64,000 nucleotides of DNA, from the NCBI GenBank assembly GCA_037445555.1, contig JBBIKG010000015.1, positions 1 to 64,000 of the forward strand. The letters are read 5' to 3'. Origin of the DNA: JAAYJT01 sp037445555. GTDB lineage: Bacteria; Bacteroidota; Bacteroidia; Bacteroidales; JAAYJT01. The notes under the pieces are model-generated. The model ran no database searches and had not been told where the DNA came from. It was given only the letters and a program-made list of their open reading frames with translations. The translations under genes and the position numbers were made by a program. Within the stretch, counting starts at the first letter, position 1. Each line of letters begins with the position of its first letter. Positions 17,604 through 25,330 of the stretch are shown here, piece after piece.

Positions 17604-18128
17604 CTAGTTATATAAACTGTTTACTTCACTCTTCAACAGGTCGATGGCAGTATGGAGGTAGTTTTTTGAACTTTCCCGGGCTTGTTCAAGTATGGCATTT
17701 GCAAGCTCGAATGCAGGCGCATCGGATTCAACATTTCCTGCTCCGATATTGATCAAACGCACCTGATCCTCAACAGCCACCTTAACGGCCTCCCACGCCG
17801 GTGCGGAAATATAGGTTTGCTGAGATAGGTTGTGGTTATATTCCTCACGGATGGTCTGCAGTAGCGCTGAATGCATCTGGCCGGCATTTGATGAAGTACC
17901 GCCAATCCTTAGCAGCAAGTTGTTCAAACTAATACGTTCCAACAGCAAAATGACCCGTTCATATGCCTGTAGCCGAACTCCTAACACAGTTTTGCTTTTT
18001 TCCACTGCGAGCATCGCGAGGCGTTTTTGTTGCTCGTTTTCAAAATATTTCCGCGAAAGAAAAAAAACGATGATCCCCAGCGTAAGCCAGGGGAGTATGG
18101 AGCGAATAAGTTCAATGATGGTAAACAT
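17604..18128 (-). CDS. Conserved hypothetical protein with N-terminal membrane anchor
   Basis: I do not recognise a named domain in this 174-residue protein. It has one membrane segment at about 8-24 (SILPWLTLGIIVFFLS) followed by a basic, helical cytoplasmic part with RLQAYERVILLLERISLNNLLLR near 52-74 and several further helices. There are no Cys residues and no catalytic motif. It lies upstream of the EamA gene on the same strand with a 17-base gap and is divergent from the aminotransferase gene. Proteins of this shape are common in Bacteroidota as small inner-membrane proteins of unknown role. Base composition matches its neighbours. Confidence 0.7.
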   Translation of the reverse strand: MFTIIELIRSILPWLTLGIIVFFLSRKYFENEQQKRLAMLAVEKSKTVLGVRLQAYERVILLLERISLNNLLLRIGGTSSNAGQMHSALLQTIREEYNHNLSQQTYISAPAWEAVKVAVEDQVRLINIGAGNVESDAPAFELANAILEQARESSKNYLHTAIDLLKSEVNSLYN

Positions 18129-18221
18129 GGTTACTCTTTAAAGTAAGTTACAAGCGGGTGCAAATATCAGAAAATAACGTGAGCTTACACAGCTATCCTT
18201 CCGGCACATATTCAAATTAAT

Positions 18222-18265
18222 TACATTTGGCGCATGTAGTCCAATATTCATTTTTTCTACATTTG
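18222..18265 (+). promoter_or_regulatory. Two identical -7 boxes upstream of the aminotransferase
   Basis: TACATTTG occurs at 18222-18229 and again at 18258-18265, both perfect TAnnTTTG matches, 36 bases apart. The nearer one is 25 bases before the ATG. Neither has a well-placed TTTG, so one or both may be used. Confidence 0.5.
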
Positions 18266-18290
18266 CCAGGCAATCCCTATCATCCAACAT

Positions 18291-19499
18291 ATGATCACAA
18301 TCACACTTTCTGACCGTATCAATGCACTTGCCGAGAGCGAAACCCTAGCTATGACGCGAAAAAGCAGGGAACTTAAAGCCCAGGGACACGATGTCATCAA
18401 TTTGAGCATTGGCGAACCCGACTTTAACACTCCTGACTTCATAAAGGAAGCCGCCAAGGCAGCACTCGATGACAACTTCACACATTATTCCCCCGTTTCG
18501 GGCTACCAAGAGCTAAGAGAAGCCATTTGCCACAAACTCAAACGCGATAACGGGCTGGAATATAAACCTAACCAGGTGGTGGTATCAACAGGTGCCAAAC
18601 AGTCGATAGCCAACGCCATGATGGTAATGCTGAATAAAGGCGACGAGGTAATCATACCCACGCCCTATTGGGTTTCGTACAAAGAAATTGTCAAGCTTTC
18701 AGAAGCCAGCCCGGTTTTTATCCATACAAATCTTGAAACTGACTATAAAATTACCGCACAGCAACTTGAGGATGCTATTACTCCGAAAAGCAGGATTTTA
18801 ATTTTCAGCAGCCCCTGTAATCCATCAGGTTCAGTATATACCGCTGAGGAATTGCACGCATTGGCCAGGGTTCTTGAAAAGCATCCTCGCATATTTATTA
18901 TCTCCGACGAAATCTATGAGCTTATTAATTTCATCGGTAAACATCACAGCATTGCCAGTTTTGAATTTATTAAGGATCGGGTTATCCTCATCAACGGCGT
19001 ATCCAAAGGTTTTGCCATGACCGGCTGGCGGCTTGGCTTTATGGCAGCCGATGCCATGATTGCTCAAGCCTGCGATAAACTTCAGGGACAAGTCACCTCC
19101 GGAACTTGTTCGATTTCGCAACGGGCATCTATAGCTGCCATGATGGCTGATCCGGCCACATGCAAAGACATTATTGAAATGAAAGCGGCATTTCAATCGC
19201 GGCGTGATCTTATTCTAAGTTTGCTTGGACATATTCCCGGCCTGCGCGTAAACGTGCCTCTGGGAGCCTTCTATGTGTTTGCCGACGCCAGTGCTTACTT
19301 TAACAAAACGGATGGCGAGCGTGTGATTGCCGACAGCGAGACATTGTGTGATTATCTGCTGTGCATAGCTCACGTAGCCCTTGTTCCAGGATCAGCATTC
19401 GGTAATCCGAACTGCATTCGTCTTTCGTATGCTGCCTCTGCCGAAACTCTCGTCAAAGCCATGGATCGTATTTCGGCAGCATTGAACAACCTGAAGTAG
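18291..19499 (+). CDS. Pyridoxal phosphate-dependent aminotransferase (aspartate-type, class I)
   Basis: The 402-residue fold-type I aminotransferase resembles the AspC/AspB group that transfers the amino group of aspartate to 2-oxoglutarate. Signatures include the N-terminal INLSIGEPDFNTPDFIKEAA near 38-57, STGAKQSIANAMM near 101-113, the cofactor-ring segment SSPCNPSGSVY near 173-183, ISDEIYE near 204-210, and the Schiff-base lysine in NGVSKGFAMTGWRLGF near 235-250. The amino donor is inferred; some relatives act on prephenate. The start ATG is preceded by two -7 promoter boxes. The gene is followed after 31 bases by rfaE1 and may be co-transcribed with the heptose/menaquinone group. Confidence 0.93.
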   Translation: MITITLSDRINALAESETLAMTRKSRELKAQGHDVINLSIGEPDFNTPDFIKEAAKAALDDNFTHYSPVSGYQELREAICHKLKRDNGLEYKPNQVVVSTGAKQSIANAMMVMLNKGDEVIIPTPYWVSYKEIVKLSEASPVFIHTNLETDYKITAQQLEDAITPKSRILIFSSPCNPSGSVYTAEELHALARVLEKHPRIFIISDEIYELINFIGKHHSIASFEFIKDRVILINGVSKGFAMTGWRLGFMAADAMIAQACDKLQGQVTSGTCSISQRASIAAMMADPATCKDIIEMKAAFQSRRDLILSLLGHIPGLRVNVPLGAFYVFADASAYFNKTDGERVIADSETLCDYLLCIAHVALVPGSAFGNPNCIRLSYAASAETLVKAMDRISAALNNLK

Positions 19500-19530
19500 T
19501 AACGTGTTATCCTGTTGCAAGTAATAGCCC

Positions 19531-20547
19531 GTGTCAGACATAAAAAAAATCGCTCCCTTATTTGATGCCATTGCTTCGCGGTCGGTGCTCATCATTGGCG
19601 ATGTGATGATTGATGCCTACCTGTGGGGGAAAGTGGATCGGATCTCACCTGAAGCCCCGGTTCCTATCGTGTCGATTACCCGGCGCGAAAGCCTGTTGGG
19701 TGGGGCTGCCAATGTGGCACTAAACATCAAGAGCCTGGAGGCTATCCCTTATCTGTGTTCAGTGGTGGGAAACGATGCACGCGGCGAAGAATTTATTGAG
19801 CTTCTCAAGGCCGAGAATATCTCTCCGGTAGGGATTATTAAGAGTGATTATCGCAAAACTACGGTCAAATTCAGGATACTTGGTAATAACACACAACTTC
19901 TGAGGGTTGACGAAGAAAACGATCATGACCTTAGCGCAAGCGAAAGCAAGATGCTTATCGACAAGGTTATCAATACGCTTGATCTTAAGCCAATTGATGT
20001 TATTATATTGCAGGACTACAACAAGGGGGTGCTTTCGCCTTCGGTAATAGACCAGGTGTTGCGATTGGCTGCCGAAAGGAATATACGTGTTGTGGTTGAT
20101 CCCAAAAAAAGAAATTTTGACCGTTATATCGGAGTCACTTTGTTTAAGCCCAACCTCAAAGAGATTCGCGAAGGAATGAGAATGGAGTTAGTTCCGGGCG
20201 ATGCAGCACAGCTGGAGAAAGCGGTCTCACACCTTCAGCAGCAATTACAAGCCGAGATGATACTGGTTACGCTGGGCGAAAAAGGCATGATGCTGAGACA
20301 TCAAACTGACGGGTATTATACCCTTCATGCCGAGCCGGCTCACAAACGTCATATTGCCGATGTTTCAGGCGCAGGCGACACCGTGATCAGTGTGGTGGCT
20401 GTATGCCTGGCTGCAGGGGCGGATACAGCCCAAATGGTTTTTCTGGCCAACCTTGCCGGAAGCATTGTGTGTGAGTACGCAGGTGTCGTGCCGGTTGACA
20501 AAAACCGTCTGATGAAGGAGGCAATTGCCCTTTCGCAAACGCATTGA
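19531..20547 (+). CDS. rfaE1: D-glycero-beta-D-manno-heptose-7-phosphate kinase (HldE kinase domain)
   Basis: The 338-residue PfkB-family sugar kinase phosphorylates heptose 7-phosphate at C1 for LPS core heptose. It starts with a GTG codon; no ATG lies close to the family N terminus. Family marks are GDVMIDAYLWGKVDRISPEA (22-41), the substrate Gly-Gly of LLGGAANVALN (55-65), and the PfkB motif DVSGAGDTVIS with the catalytic Asp near residue 288. In E. coli the kinase is fused to an adenylyltransferase; here only the kinase half is present, the usual split arrangement in Bacteroidota. The next gene, ubiE, starts 13 bases later. rfaD is 9 kb upstream. Confidence 0.93.
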   Translation: MSDIKKIAPLFDAIASRSVLIIGDVMIDAYLWGKVDRISPEAPVPIVSITRRESLLGGAANVALNIKSLEAIPYLCSVVGNDARGEEFIELLKAENISPVGIIKSDYRKTTVKFRILGNNTQLLRVDEENDHDLSASESKMLIDKVINTLDLKPIDVIILQDYNKGVLSPSVIDQVLRLAAERNIRVVVDPKKRNFDRYIGVTLFKPNLKEIREGMRMELVPGDAAQLEKAVSHLQQQLQAEMILVTLGEKGMMLRHQTDGYYTLHAEPAHKRHIADVSGAGDTVISVVAVCLAAGADTAQMVFLANLAGSIVCEYAGVVPVDKNRLMKEAIALSQTH

Positions 20548-20560
20548 CATTCAGTCTCAT

Positions 20561-21289
20561 ATGCTCCATACGAAAGCTGGCAAGAAAGAAGCTGTAAGGA
20601 AAATGTTCGACCACATTGCTCCTCGTTACGACATGCTGAACCATGTCTTATCTGCGGGTATTGACAGGAGCTGGCGCAAAAAACTGGTGAAAGAAGTCGC
20701 TGATCGGCATCCGAAACACATCCTGGATGTAGCTACCGGAACCGCTGATCTGGCTGTGGCACTTGCAGCATTGCAACCCATATCTGTCACCGGAATAGAT
20801 ATTTCTGAGAACATGATTGAGCTTGGGCAGAAAAAGGTTCAGAGCAAAAATCTCAGTAAGGTTATACGCCTGATGGTTGCTGATTCGGAACAATTGCCTT
20901 TCAGCGATAGCAGTTTCGACCTGGCCACGGTGGCATTTGGTGTTCGCAACTTTGAAAACCTCGAGAAGGGGCTTTCAGAAATTTTCAGGGTCATCCGTGA
21001 GGGCGGCTCATTGGCTGTTCTTGAGTTCTCTATTCCCGAAAGATTTCCTGTCAGACAGCTTTACCTTTTCTACTTCAGGGCTATTTTACCGTTGATCGGC
21101 CGGATAGCCAGCCGCAATGAAACCGCCTACAGCTATCTGCCGGCATCGGTGAGGGAGTTTGCTTATGGCAAACGGTTTGAAAACCTGTTGCTGGCCTCGG
21201 GGTTTCAAAGTGCACGGAGCATATCATTAAGTTTGGGAATTGCAACCTTGTATATAGCACAGAAGTTAGGCAAGCCCTCAGATAAATAA
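20561..21289 (+). CDS. ubiE: Demethylmenaquinone methyltransferase (UbiE/MenG)
   Basis: The 242-residue SAM-dependent methyltransferase performs the last step of menaquinone synthesis, methylation of demethylmenaquinone at the membrane. Conserved stretches are MFDHIAPRYDMLNHVLSAGI near 14-33, the SAM-binding ILDVATGTADLA near 53-64, AFGVRNFENLEKGLSEI near 126-142, and EFSIPERFP. An in-frame TTG at 20525 would overlap rfaE1; I chose the ATG at 20561. Because Bacteroidota use menaquinone rather than ubiquinone, the MenG activity is the likely one. porT follows 44 bases downstream, a pairing that is common in the phylum. Confidence 0.93.
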   Translation: MLHTKAGKKEAVRKMFDHIAPRYDMLNHVLSAGIDRSWRKKLVKEVADRHPKHILDVATGTADLAVALAALQPISVTGIDISENMIELGQKKVQSKNLSKVIRLMVADSEQLPFSDSSFDLATVAFGVRNFENLEKGLSEIFRVIREGGSLAVLEFSIPERFPVRQLYLFYFRAILPLIGRIASRNETAYSYLPASVREFAYGKRFENLLLASGFQSARSISLSLGIATLYIAQKLGKPSDK

Positions 21290-21333
21290 TAATTCAGAGT
21301 GTATAGCGTTATTGTGCCAGTCAACCGAAATTC

Positions 21334-22110
21334 ATGATTTGCAAACGATTTTTCCCCGCAAAGACCTTTTTCTTAGTCCTGACCATTCTCATCGGGATGG
21401 AGGCATCGGCCCAAAAGCGCAAGCCTTATCACCTTCCCTACTACGATAATGCCCCTTACCATTTCGGGTTCCTGCTGGGATATAACCGAATGAACTTTAC
21501 GGTTGATCATGCCACAGGTTTTGAGACGATTGTGTACACACCTCCGTTCTCGAGCGAATTGCCTGCCGCAGCCACCTCTGCCATGGTCAGAAGCATCTAT
21601 GCTTCGCCCAGTCATGGGTTCAACATTGGCATAGTATCCGACCTACACTTGGGCGAGTTGTTTAACCTGCGTTTTACGCCCACCTTGTCGTTTGGACAGC
21701 GAAGCCTCAACTTCCGGGTTGAAACAAAGCCGAGTGGGGAAGTACCTGTTGAATTACCGGACATTTTCATCACTTTCGTTGACTTTCCGCTTTACCTGAA
21801 GTATAAGTCGGTGAGGCTTAACAACATGCGTAATTACCTGATTGGCGGGGTTAAGTACTCAATTGACCTGACATCAAAGAACAAGCGCGTTGATTTTCTT
21901 AAGCTATACCGAAACGATGTTTATCTCGACCTCGGAACCGGCTTCGACTTCTACACCGAGTATTTTAAGTTCGGAGTTGAGCTTAAAATGTCCTATGGCC
22001 TGAGAAACCTCATAAACCGTGAAGGTGCAGCTGCTGATGATTTTCTTTTCATAAACAGTATCGATGCATTGCGGTCGAAGATTTTTATGCTTACATTTAC
22101 ATTCGAATAA
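21334..22110 (+). CDS. porT: PorT family outer-membrane beta-barrel protein (T9SS component)
   Basis: The 258-residue protein has a signal peptide (MEASAQK, cleavage near 26) followed by a beta-barrel pattern of alternating residues. Features include HFGFLLGYNRMNFTV near 42-56, GFNIGIVSDLHLGELFNLRFTPTLSFGQRSL near 92-122, and a terminal aromatic strand ending FTFE. PorT is an essential type IX secretion protein in Porphyromonas gingivalis and gliding Flavobacteria; its location beside ubiE strengthens the call over a generic barrel. This fits the two T9SS cargo proteins earlier in the window. No other por or gld genes are in the window. Confidence 0.82.
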   Translation: MICKRFFPAKTFFLVLTILIGMEASAQKRKPYHLPYYDNAPYHFGFLLGYNRMNFTVDHATGFETIVYTPPFSSELPAAATSAMVRSIYASPSHGFNIGIVSDLHLGELFNLRFTPTLSFGQRSLNFRVETKPSGEVPVELPDIFITFVDFPLYLKYKSVRLNNMRNYLIGGVKYSIDLTSKNKRVDFLKLYRNDVYLDLGTGFDFYTEYFKFGVELKMSYGLRNLINREGAAADDFLFINSIDALRSKIFMLTFTFE

Positions 22111-22156
22111 TGGTTTTTGGCCGACCATGAATCTTGAGATATTCATTTGATCTGTT

Positions 22157-22846
22157 ATGAACCTCCCTGAACAATCCGCTCCGGAGAACATCTTTCAGGC
22201 ACTTTACAGCAAAAGTGTGCTGAAGCAGGTAGTGTATTCAAAAACTCTTGAGGTGTTTAATGTGTTTCGGGAAACTGCGCTTGGGATTTCAGATGAATTC
22301 GCTGAATTTGAAGTCAGTCTTCCCCGCCAAATCCCCTTTGAATTTACAGACCGTGGCCCGTTTGAATTTGAAATTCATTTTGGCGGCGACATTCTTATTT
22401 TCATGATGCACACCAATGTTTTTGAGTTTTCGCGGTATCATGAGGTAATGAAAACCCCTTATGTGATGGATGATAAAGAAAGGTCATACTGCGGGTTAAT
22501 CAATATTTACAATTTCCTGGCCGACTCGTTCAAATACAACCGTCTGAACGATCTGGGGTACATGATTGGAAGGATATTCGTGAATAAAGAACAGAATTAT
22601 TTTATCGAAGGAAAACGGGAAATTGGTTTTCTTTATACAAATTTTGGAAGTGTTACTCTTGACGAGCAGCGGGTGAGGCAAATTCTATTGTCGGCGGTGA
22701 TGTACACCCTGAATTTCGATTTGTTGACACCGCCTTTCGACGAGGTGAAAGAAGTGAGAGTAAGCGATATGCTTGCAACGATTGATGCTTTGCGTATCAG
22801 AACAGGTAAAAGACTGGGCTTTAAATTTCAGGCAGATAAAGAGTAG
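22157..22846 (+). CDS. Conserved hypothetical protein downstream of porT
   Basis: I do not recognise this 229-residue protein. It has no signal peptide and no membrane segment, is rich in Phe and acidic residues, and has a central FEFEIHFGGDILIFMMHTNVFEFSR stretch of alternating hydrophobic residues suggesting a beta sheet, followed by helices (RYHEVMKTPYVMDDKE, then SADVL-like C-terminal helices). It is probably cytoplasmic. The gene lies 46 bases after porT on the same strand, so it may be part of the rfaE1-ubiE-porT unit. The following tRNA has its own promoter. Nothing in it suggests horizontal transfer. Confidence 0.7.
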   Translation: MNLPEQSAPENIFQALYSKSVLKQVVYSKTLEVFNVFRETALGISDEFAEFEVSLPRQIPFEFTDRGPFEFEIHFGGDILIFMMHTNVFEFSRYHEVMKTPYVMDDKERSYCGLINIYNFLADSFKYNRLNDLGYMIGRIFVNKEQNYFIEGKREIGFLYTNFGSVTLDEQRVRQILLSAVMYTLNFDLLTPPFDEVKEVRVSDMLATIDALRIRTGKRLGFKFQADKE

Positions 22847-22908
22847 TAGACGACCAGGTTTGAATTTTGAATATTTTACCAAAAATATAACCAGAATGAA
22901 AAAAAGTG

Positions 22909-22916
22909 TATCTTTG
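22909..22916 (+). promoter_or_regulatory. -7 promoter box of tRNA-Glu
   Basis: TATCTTTG is a perfect Bacteroidota -7 match 20 bases before the tRNA 5' end. A clear -33 element at the normal distance is not seen. Confidence 0.65.
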
Positions 22917-22935
22917 CACTCCGAAAAAAACGAAC

Positions 22936-23010
22936 GGCCCGTTCGTCTAGGGGTTAGGACGCCAGATTTTCATTCTGGTAACAGGGGTTCGATTCCCCTA
23001 CGGGCTACCA
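22936..23010 (+). tRNA. tRNA-Glu (anticodon TTC)
   Basis: The acceptor arm pairs 22936-22942 with 23000-23006, with one G-U pair at the end. The anticodon stem CCAGA/TCTGG encloses the seven-base loop 22967-22973 whose middle bases 22969-22971 read TTC. The T arm contains GGTTCGATTCC. The 3' CCA is encoded at 23008-23010. It has its own -7 box and lies 15 bases before rpsT, so the two may share a transcript. Confidence 0.97.
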
Positions 23011-23025
23011 ACACGTAAAAGACAT

Positions 23026-23277
23026 ATGGCAAATCATAAATCGGCTCTCAAACGCATCAGAGCCAACGAAAAGAAAAGATTACACAACAGGTATTACTCG
23101 CGTACCATGCGCGGTGCCGTTAAGAAATTCCGTAGCCTTACGGACAAGCAGGAAGCAGCCACTCAACTTCCGAAGCTCGTATCCCTTATTGATAAGCTTT
23201 CGAAAAAACTCATCATCCACAAAAACAAGGCTGCAAACCTGAAGTCAAAGCTAACCAGGAGAGTGAACTCTCTTTAG
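23026..23277 (+). CDS. rpsT: 30S ribosomal protein S20
   Basis: The 83-residue basic protein begins MANHKSALKRIRANEKKRL and ends KAANLKSKLTRRVNSL, the usual S20 pattern of three long helices. S20 binds 16S rRNA and helps assemble the 30S subunit. Its gene starts 15 bases after tRNA-Glu and is followed by a strong intrinsic terminator. A tRNA next to rpsT gives a small translation-related transcription unit. Confidence 0.97.
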   Translation: MANHKSALKRIRANEKKRLHNRYYSRTMRGAVKKFRSLTDKQEAATQLPKLVSLIDKLSKKLIIHKNKAANLKSKLTRRVNSL

Positions 23278-23305
23278 GGTTACTTTTCCATGGTTTGTTT
23301 GGGGG

Positions 23306-23334
23306 GGGCTTAATGGAAACATTAAGCCCTTTTT
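23306..23334 (+). terminator. Intrinsic terminator after rpsT
   Basis: A perfect 10-bp stem (GGGCTTAATG at 23306-23315 with its complement at 23320-23329), a GAAA tetraloop and five T. The run of eight G at 23301-23308 forms part of the stem. Confidence 0.92.
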
Positions 23335-23368
23335 ATATCTTCGCGTCTGATAACCCCAAGCACCTAAC

Positions 23369-24067
23369 ATGGACCCCCCAGAAAAGAAATCAACTATCCG
23401 GGATTGGCAAAAAGATGACCGGCCCCGTGAGAAAATGATTATAAAAGGCCGGAAAGTCCTCAGCAACGCCGAGCTGATAGCCATCCTGATTGGTGCCGGA
23501 AACACCGGCGAATCAGCGGTTGACCTGGCAAAACGGATTTTGGCAAGGGTAAATGGAAATTTGGTGGAGCTGTCAAAACTTGAGATCAGTGACCTGACTA
23601 AATTTAAGGGAATCGGGCATGCCAAGGCTGTCGCGATTGTGGCTGCACTGGAGCTTGGGTTCAGAAGAAACAGTTCCGATGTTCTGATAAGGAAAACGAT
23701 CGCCACAAGCCGCAGCGCGTTTGAATTGTTTCAAGGGGTGATGGGGTACAGCAAGTGGGAAGAGTTTTGGGTGATGCTGCTTAACCGGGCAAATCAGGTG
23801 ATCGAGCTAACCCAGGTAAGCAACGGGGGAGTGAGCGGGACCGTTGCAGATCCTAAAAAAATCTACCGGCTCGCATTGGAGGCAAATGCCAGTGCCATCA
23901 TACTCGGTCACAATCATCCTTCAGGCAACCTGAATCCCAGCGATCAGGACAAAAAACTGACACTCAAACTTAAGGAGGCGGGCAATTTCATGGAAATCAC
24001 CGTTCTGGATCATATCATTGTTGGCGATAATAACTACTTTAGTTTTGCGGATGAGGGTTTGCTTTAG
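23369..24067 (+). CDS. radC: RadC/JAB-domain DNA repair-associated protein
   Basis: The 232-residue protein has a helix-hairpin-helix part near 55-90 (LSNAEL at 29-34, LTKFKGIGHAKAVAIVAALEL) and a C-terminal JAB1/MPN-like metal domain with LGHNHPSGNLNPSDQD near 183-198 (HxH...D zinc ligands). RadC-type proteins are metal-dependent hydrolase-fold proteins; despite the name, a repair role is not firmly shown, and in Bacteroidota they often sit with mobile elements. Here it lies in ordinary chromosome between rpsT and wecB. It has a normal full length for a chromosomal RadC. Confidence 0.93.
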   Translation: MDPPEKKSTIRDWQKDDRPREKMIIKGRKVLSNAELIAILIGAGNTGESAVDLAKRILARVNGNLVELSKLEISDLTKFKGIGHAKAVAIVAALELGFRRNSSDVLIRKTIATSRSAFELFQGVMGYSKWEEFWVMLLNRANQVIELTQVSNGGVSGTVADPKKIYRLALEANASAIILGHNHPSGNLNPSDQDKKLTLKLKEAGNFMEITVLDHIIVGDNNYFSFADEGLL

Positions 24068-24090
24068 GTCATCTTCAACCCACAATATGT

Positions 24091-25260
24091 ATGATTAAGC
24101 TTGCTACGGTTGTTGGCACCCGGCCACAATTTATCAAAGCTGCCGCTTTGAGCAGAGCCATAAAGGCAGACTTTGGGCACCTGATACAGGAAAAAATTCT
24201 GCATACAGGCCAGCATTATGATTTTGACATGTCTGAGATCTTCTTTCAGGAGCTGGGTCTGGATTTACCCGAGTATCATCTCAATATTGGTTCAGGACCG
24301 CAAGGTTCTCAAACAGCGGCTATGATCGAAGGCATTGAGCAGATTCTGACCCACGATAGACCCGACTATGTGTTGGTATACGGCGATACCAACTCAACCC
24401 TGGCTGCTTCGCTGGCAGCTGCAAAGATGGGCATCCCGCTCATACATGTGGAAGCAGGAATGCGTTCGCATAAGAAAACCATGCCCGAAGAAATTAATCG
24501 CATCGTGAGCGATCACTGCAGCACCTTGCTGTTTACACCGACAAAAACCGGGTTATCAAACCTTCGGCACGAAGGCATCATGCCAGAAAACAAGCCACCT
24601 TTTTATGCCAACAACCCCGGAGTATTTCATTGCGGCGATCTGATGTATGATAATGCTCTGTACTTCGCCGAATCGGCAGCTGTGAAAAGGGCCGGAATAT
24701 TATCAGAGATTAGCCTGAAGGAAAATGCCTTTATCCTGGCAACGATACATCGTCAGCAAACAACAGATGATCCCGAAAGGCTGGCTTCAATATTAAGTGC
24801 ACTATTGACTTTTTCCCACATCAGTGGTTACAGGCTCGTGTTCCCGGTTCATCCCCGCACCCGCAAAATGATGGAACAGCACCCCGACAAAGAACTTACA
24901 CAATCGGTTTTTTCGGGAGAACTGCTTCTAGTAATACCCCCGGTATCTTATTTTGAGATGCTTGTACTCGAAAAGAATTGCAGAATGGTAATAACCGACT
25001 CCGGAGGCGTTCAAAGAGAAGCTTATTTCTTTGGCAAGCCGAGCATTATCACCCGCAACGAAACCGAATGGAAAGAAATAATCGACCATAAATGCGGCAT
25101 TTTAATTGGCACAGACAAGGATTCACTTACAGAGGCGTATAAGTTTTTCGAGGCACACTACCCGATTGAGTTCCCGCCAGTTTTTGGCGATGGTCAGGCC
25201 GGAAAATTTATTTGCCGCGAAATTGTCAGACATAGAGAAACCTGCCGGGCTGCATTCTGA
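24091..25260 (+). CDS. wecB: UDP-N-acetylglucosamine 2-epimerase (non-hydrolysing)
   Basis: The 389-residue enzyme converts UDP-GlcNAc to UDP-ManNAc for surface polysaccharide. Family marks are VVGTRPQFIKAAALSRAI near 6-23, ILHTGQHYDFDMSEIFF near 36-52, YGDTNSTLAASLAAAKMGIPLIHVEAG near 93-119, the RSHKKTMPEEINR loop, and TDSGGVQREAYFFGKPSI near 306-323. All these are typical of WecB/MnaA. The enzyme is often found in O-antigen or capsule clusters, but no glycosyltransferase lies beside it here. It is 23 bases after radC and on the same strand as the peroxidase that follows, which has its own -7 box. Confidence 0.94.
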   Translation: MIKLATVVGTRPQFIKAAALSRAIKADFGHLIQEKILHTGQHYDFDMSEIFFQELGLDLPEYHLNIGSGPQGSQTAAMIEGIEQILTHDRPDYVLVYGDTNSTLAASLAAAKMGIPLIHVEAGMRSHKKTMPEEINRIVSDHCSTLLFTPTKTGLSNLRHEGIMPENKPPFYANNPGVFHCGDLMYDNALYFAESAAVKRAGILSEISLKENAFILATIHRQQTTDDPERLASILSALLTFSHISGYRLVFPVHPRTRKMMEQHPDKELTQSVFSGELLLVIPPVSYFEMLVLEKNCRMVITDSGGVQREAYFFGKPSIITRNETEWKEIIDHKCGILIGTDKDSLTEAYKFFEAHYPIEFPPVFGDGQAGKFICREIVRHRETCRAAF

Positions 25261-25297
25261 TACAACCGATGATCACCTTACATCAAATGTGTACCTT

Positions 25298-25305
25298 TAT
25301 ATTTG
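25298..25305 (+). promoter_or_regulatory. -7 promoter box of the di-haem peroxidase
   Basis: TATATTTG matches TAnnTTTG and lies 25 bases before the chosen ATG at 25331. This supports that start over earlier in-frame starts. Confidence 0.6.
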
Positions 25306-25330
25306 CTTCAGCAACCTAAAGCTGTTGTTT

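Noticed and set aside
23301..23308. Run of eight G as a possible phase-variation tract
   Set aside because: It lies after rpsT and forms part of the terminator stem. It is not inside a coding region or promoter of a variable gene.
25106..25330. Longer peroxidase start at 25106
   Set aside because: That start lies inside wecB. The ATG at 25331 gives a proper lipoprotein-type signal and follows a -7 box.
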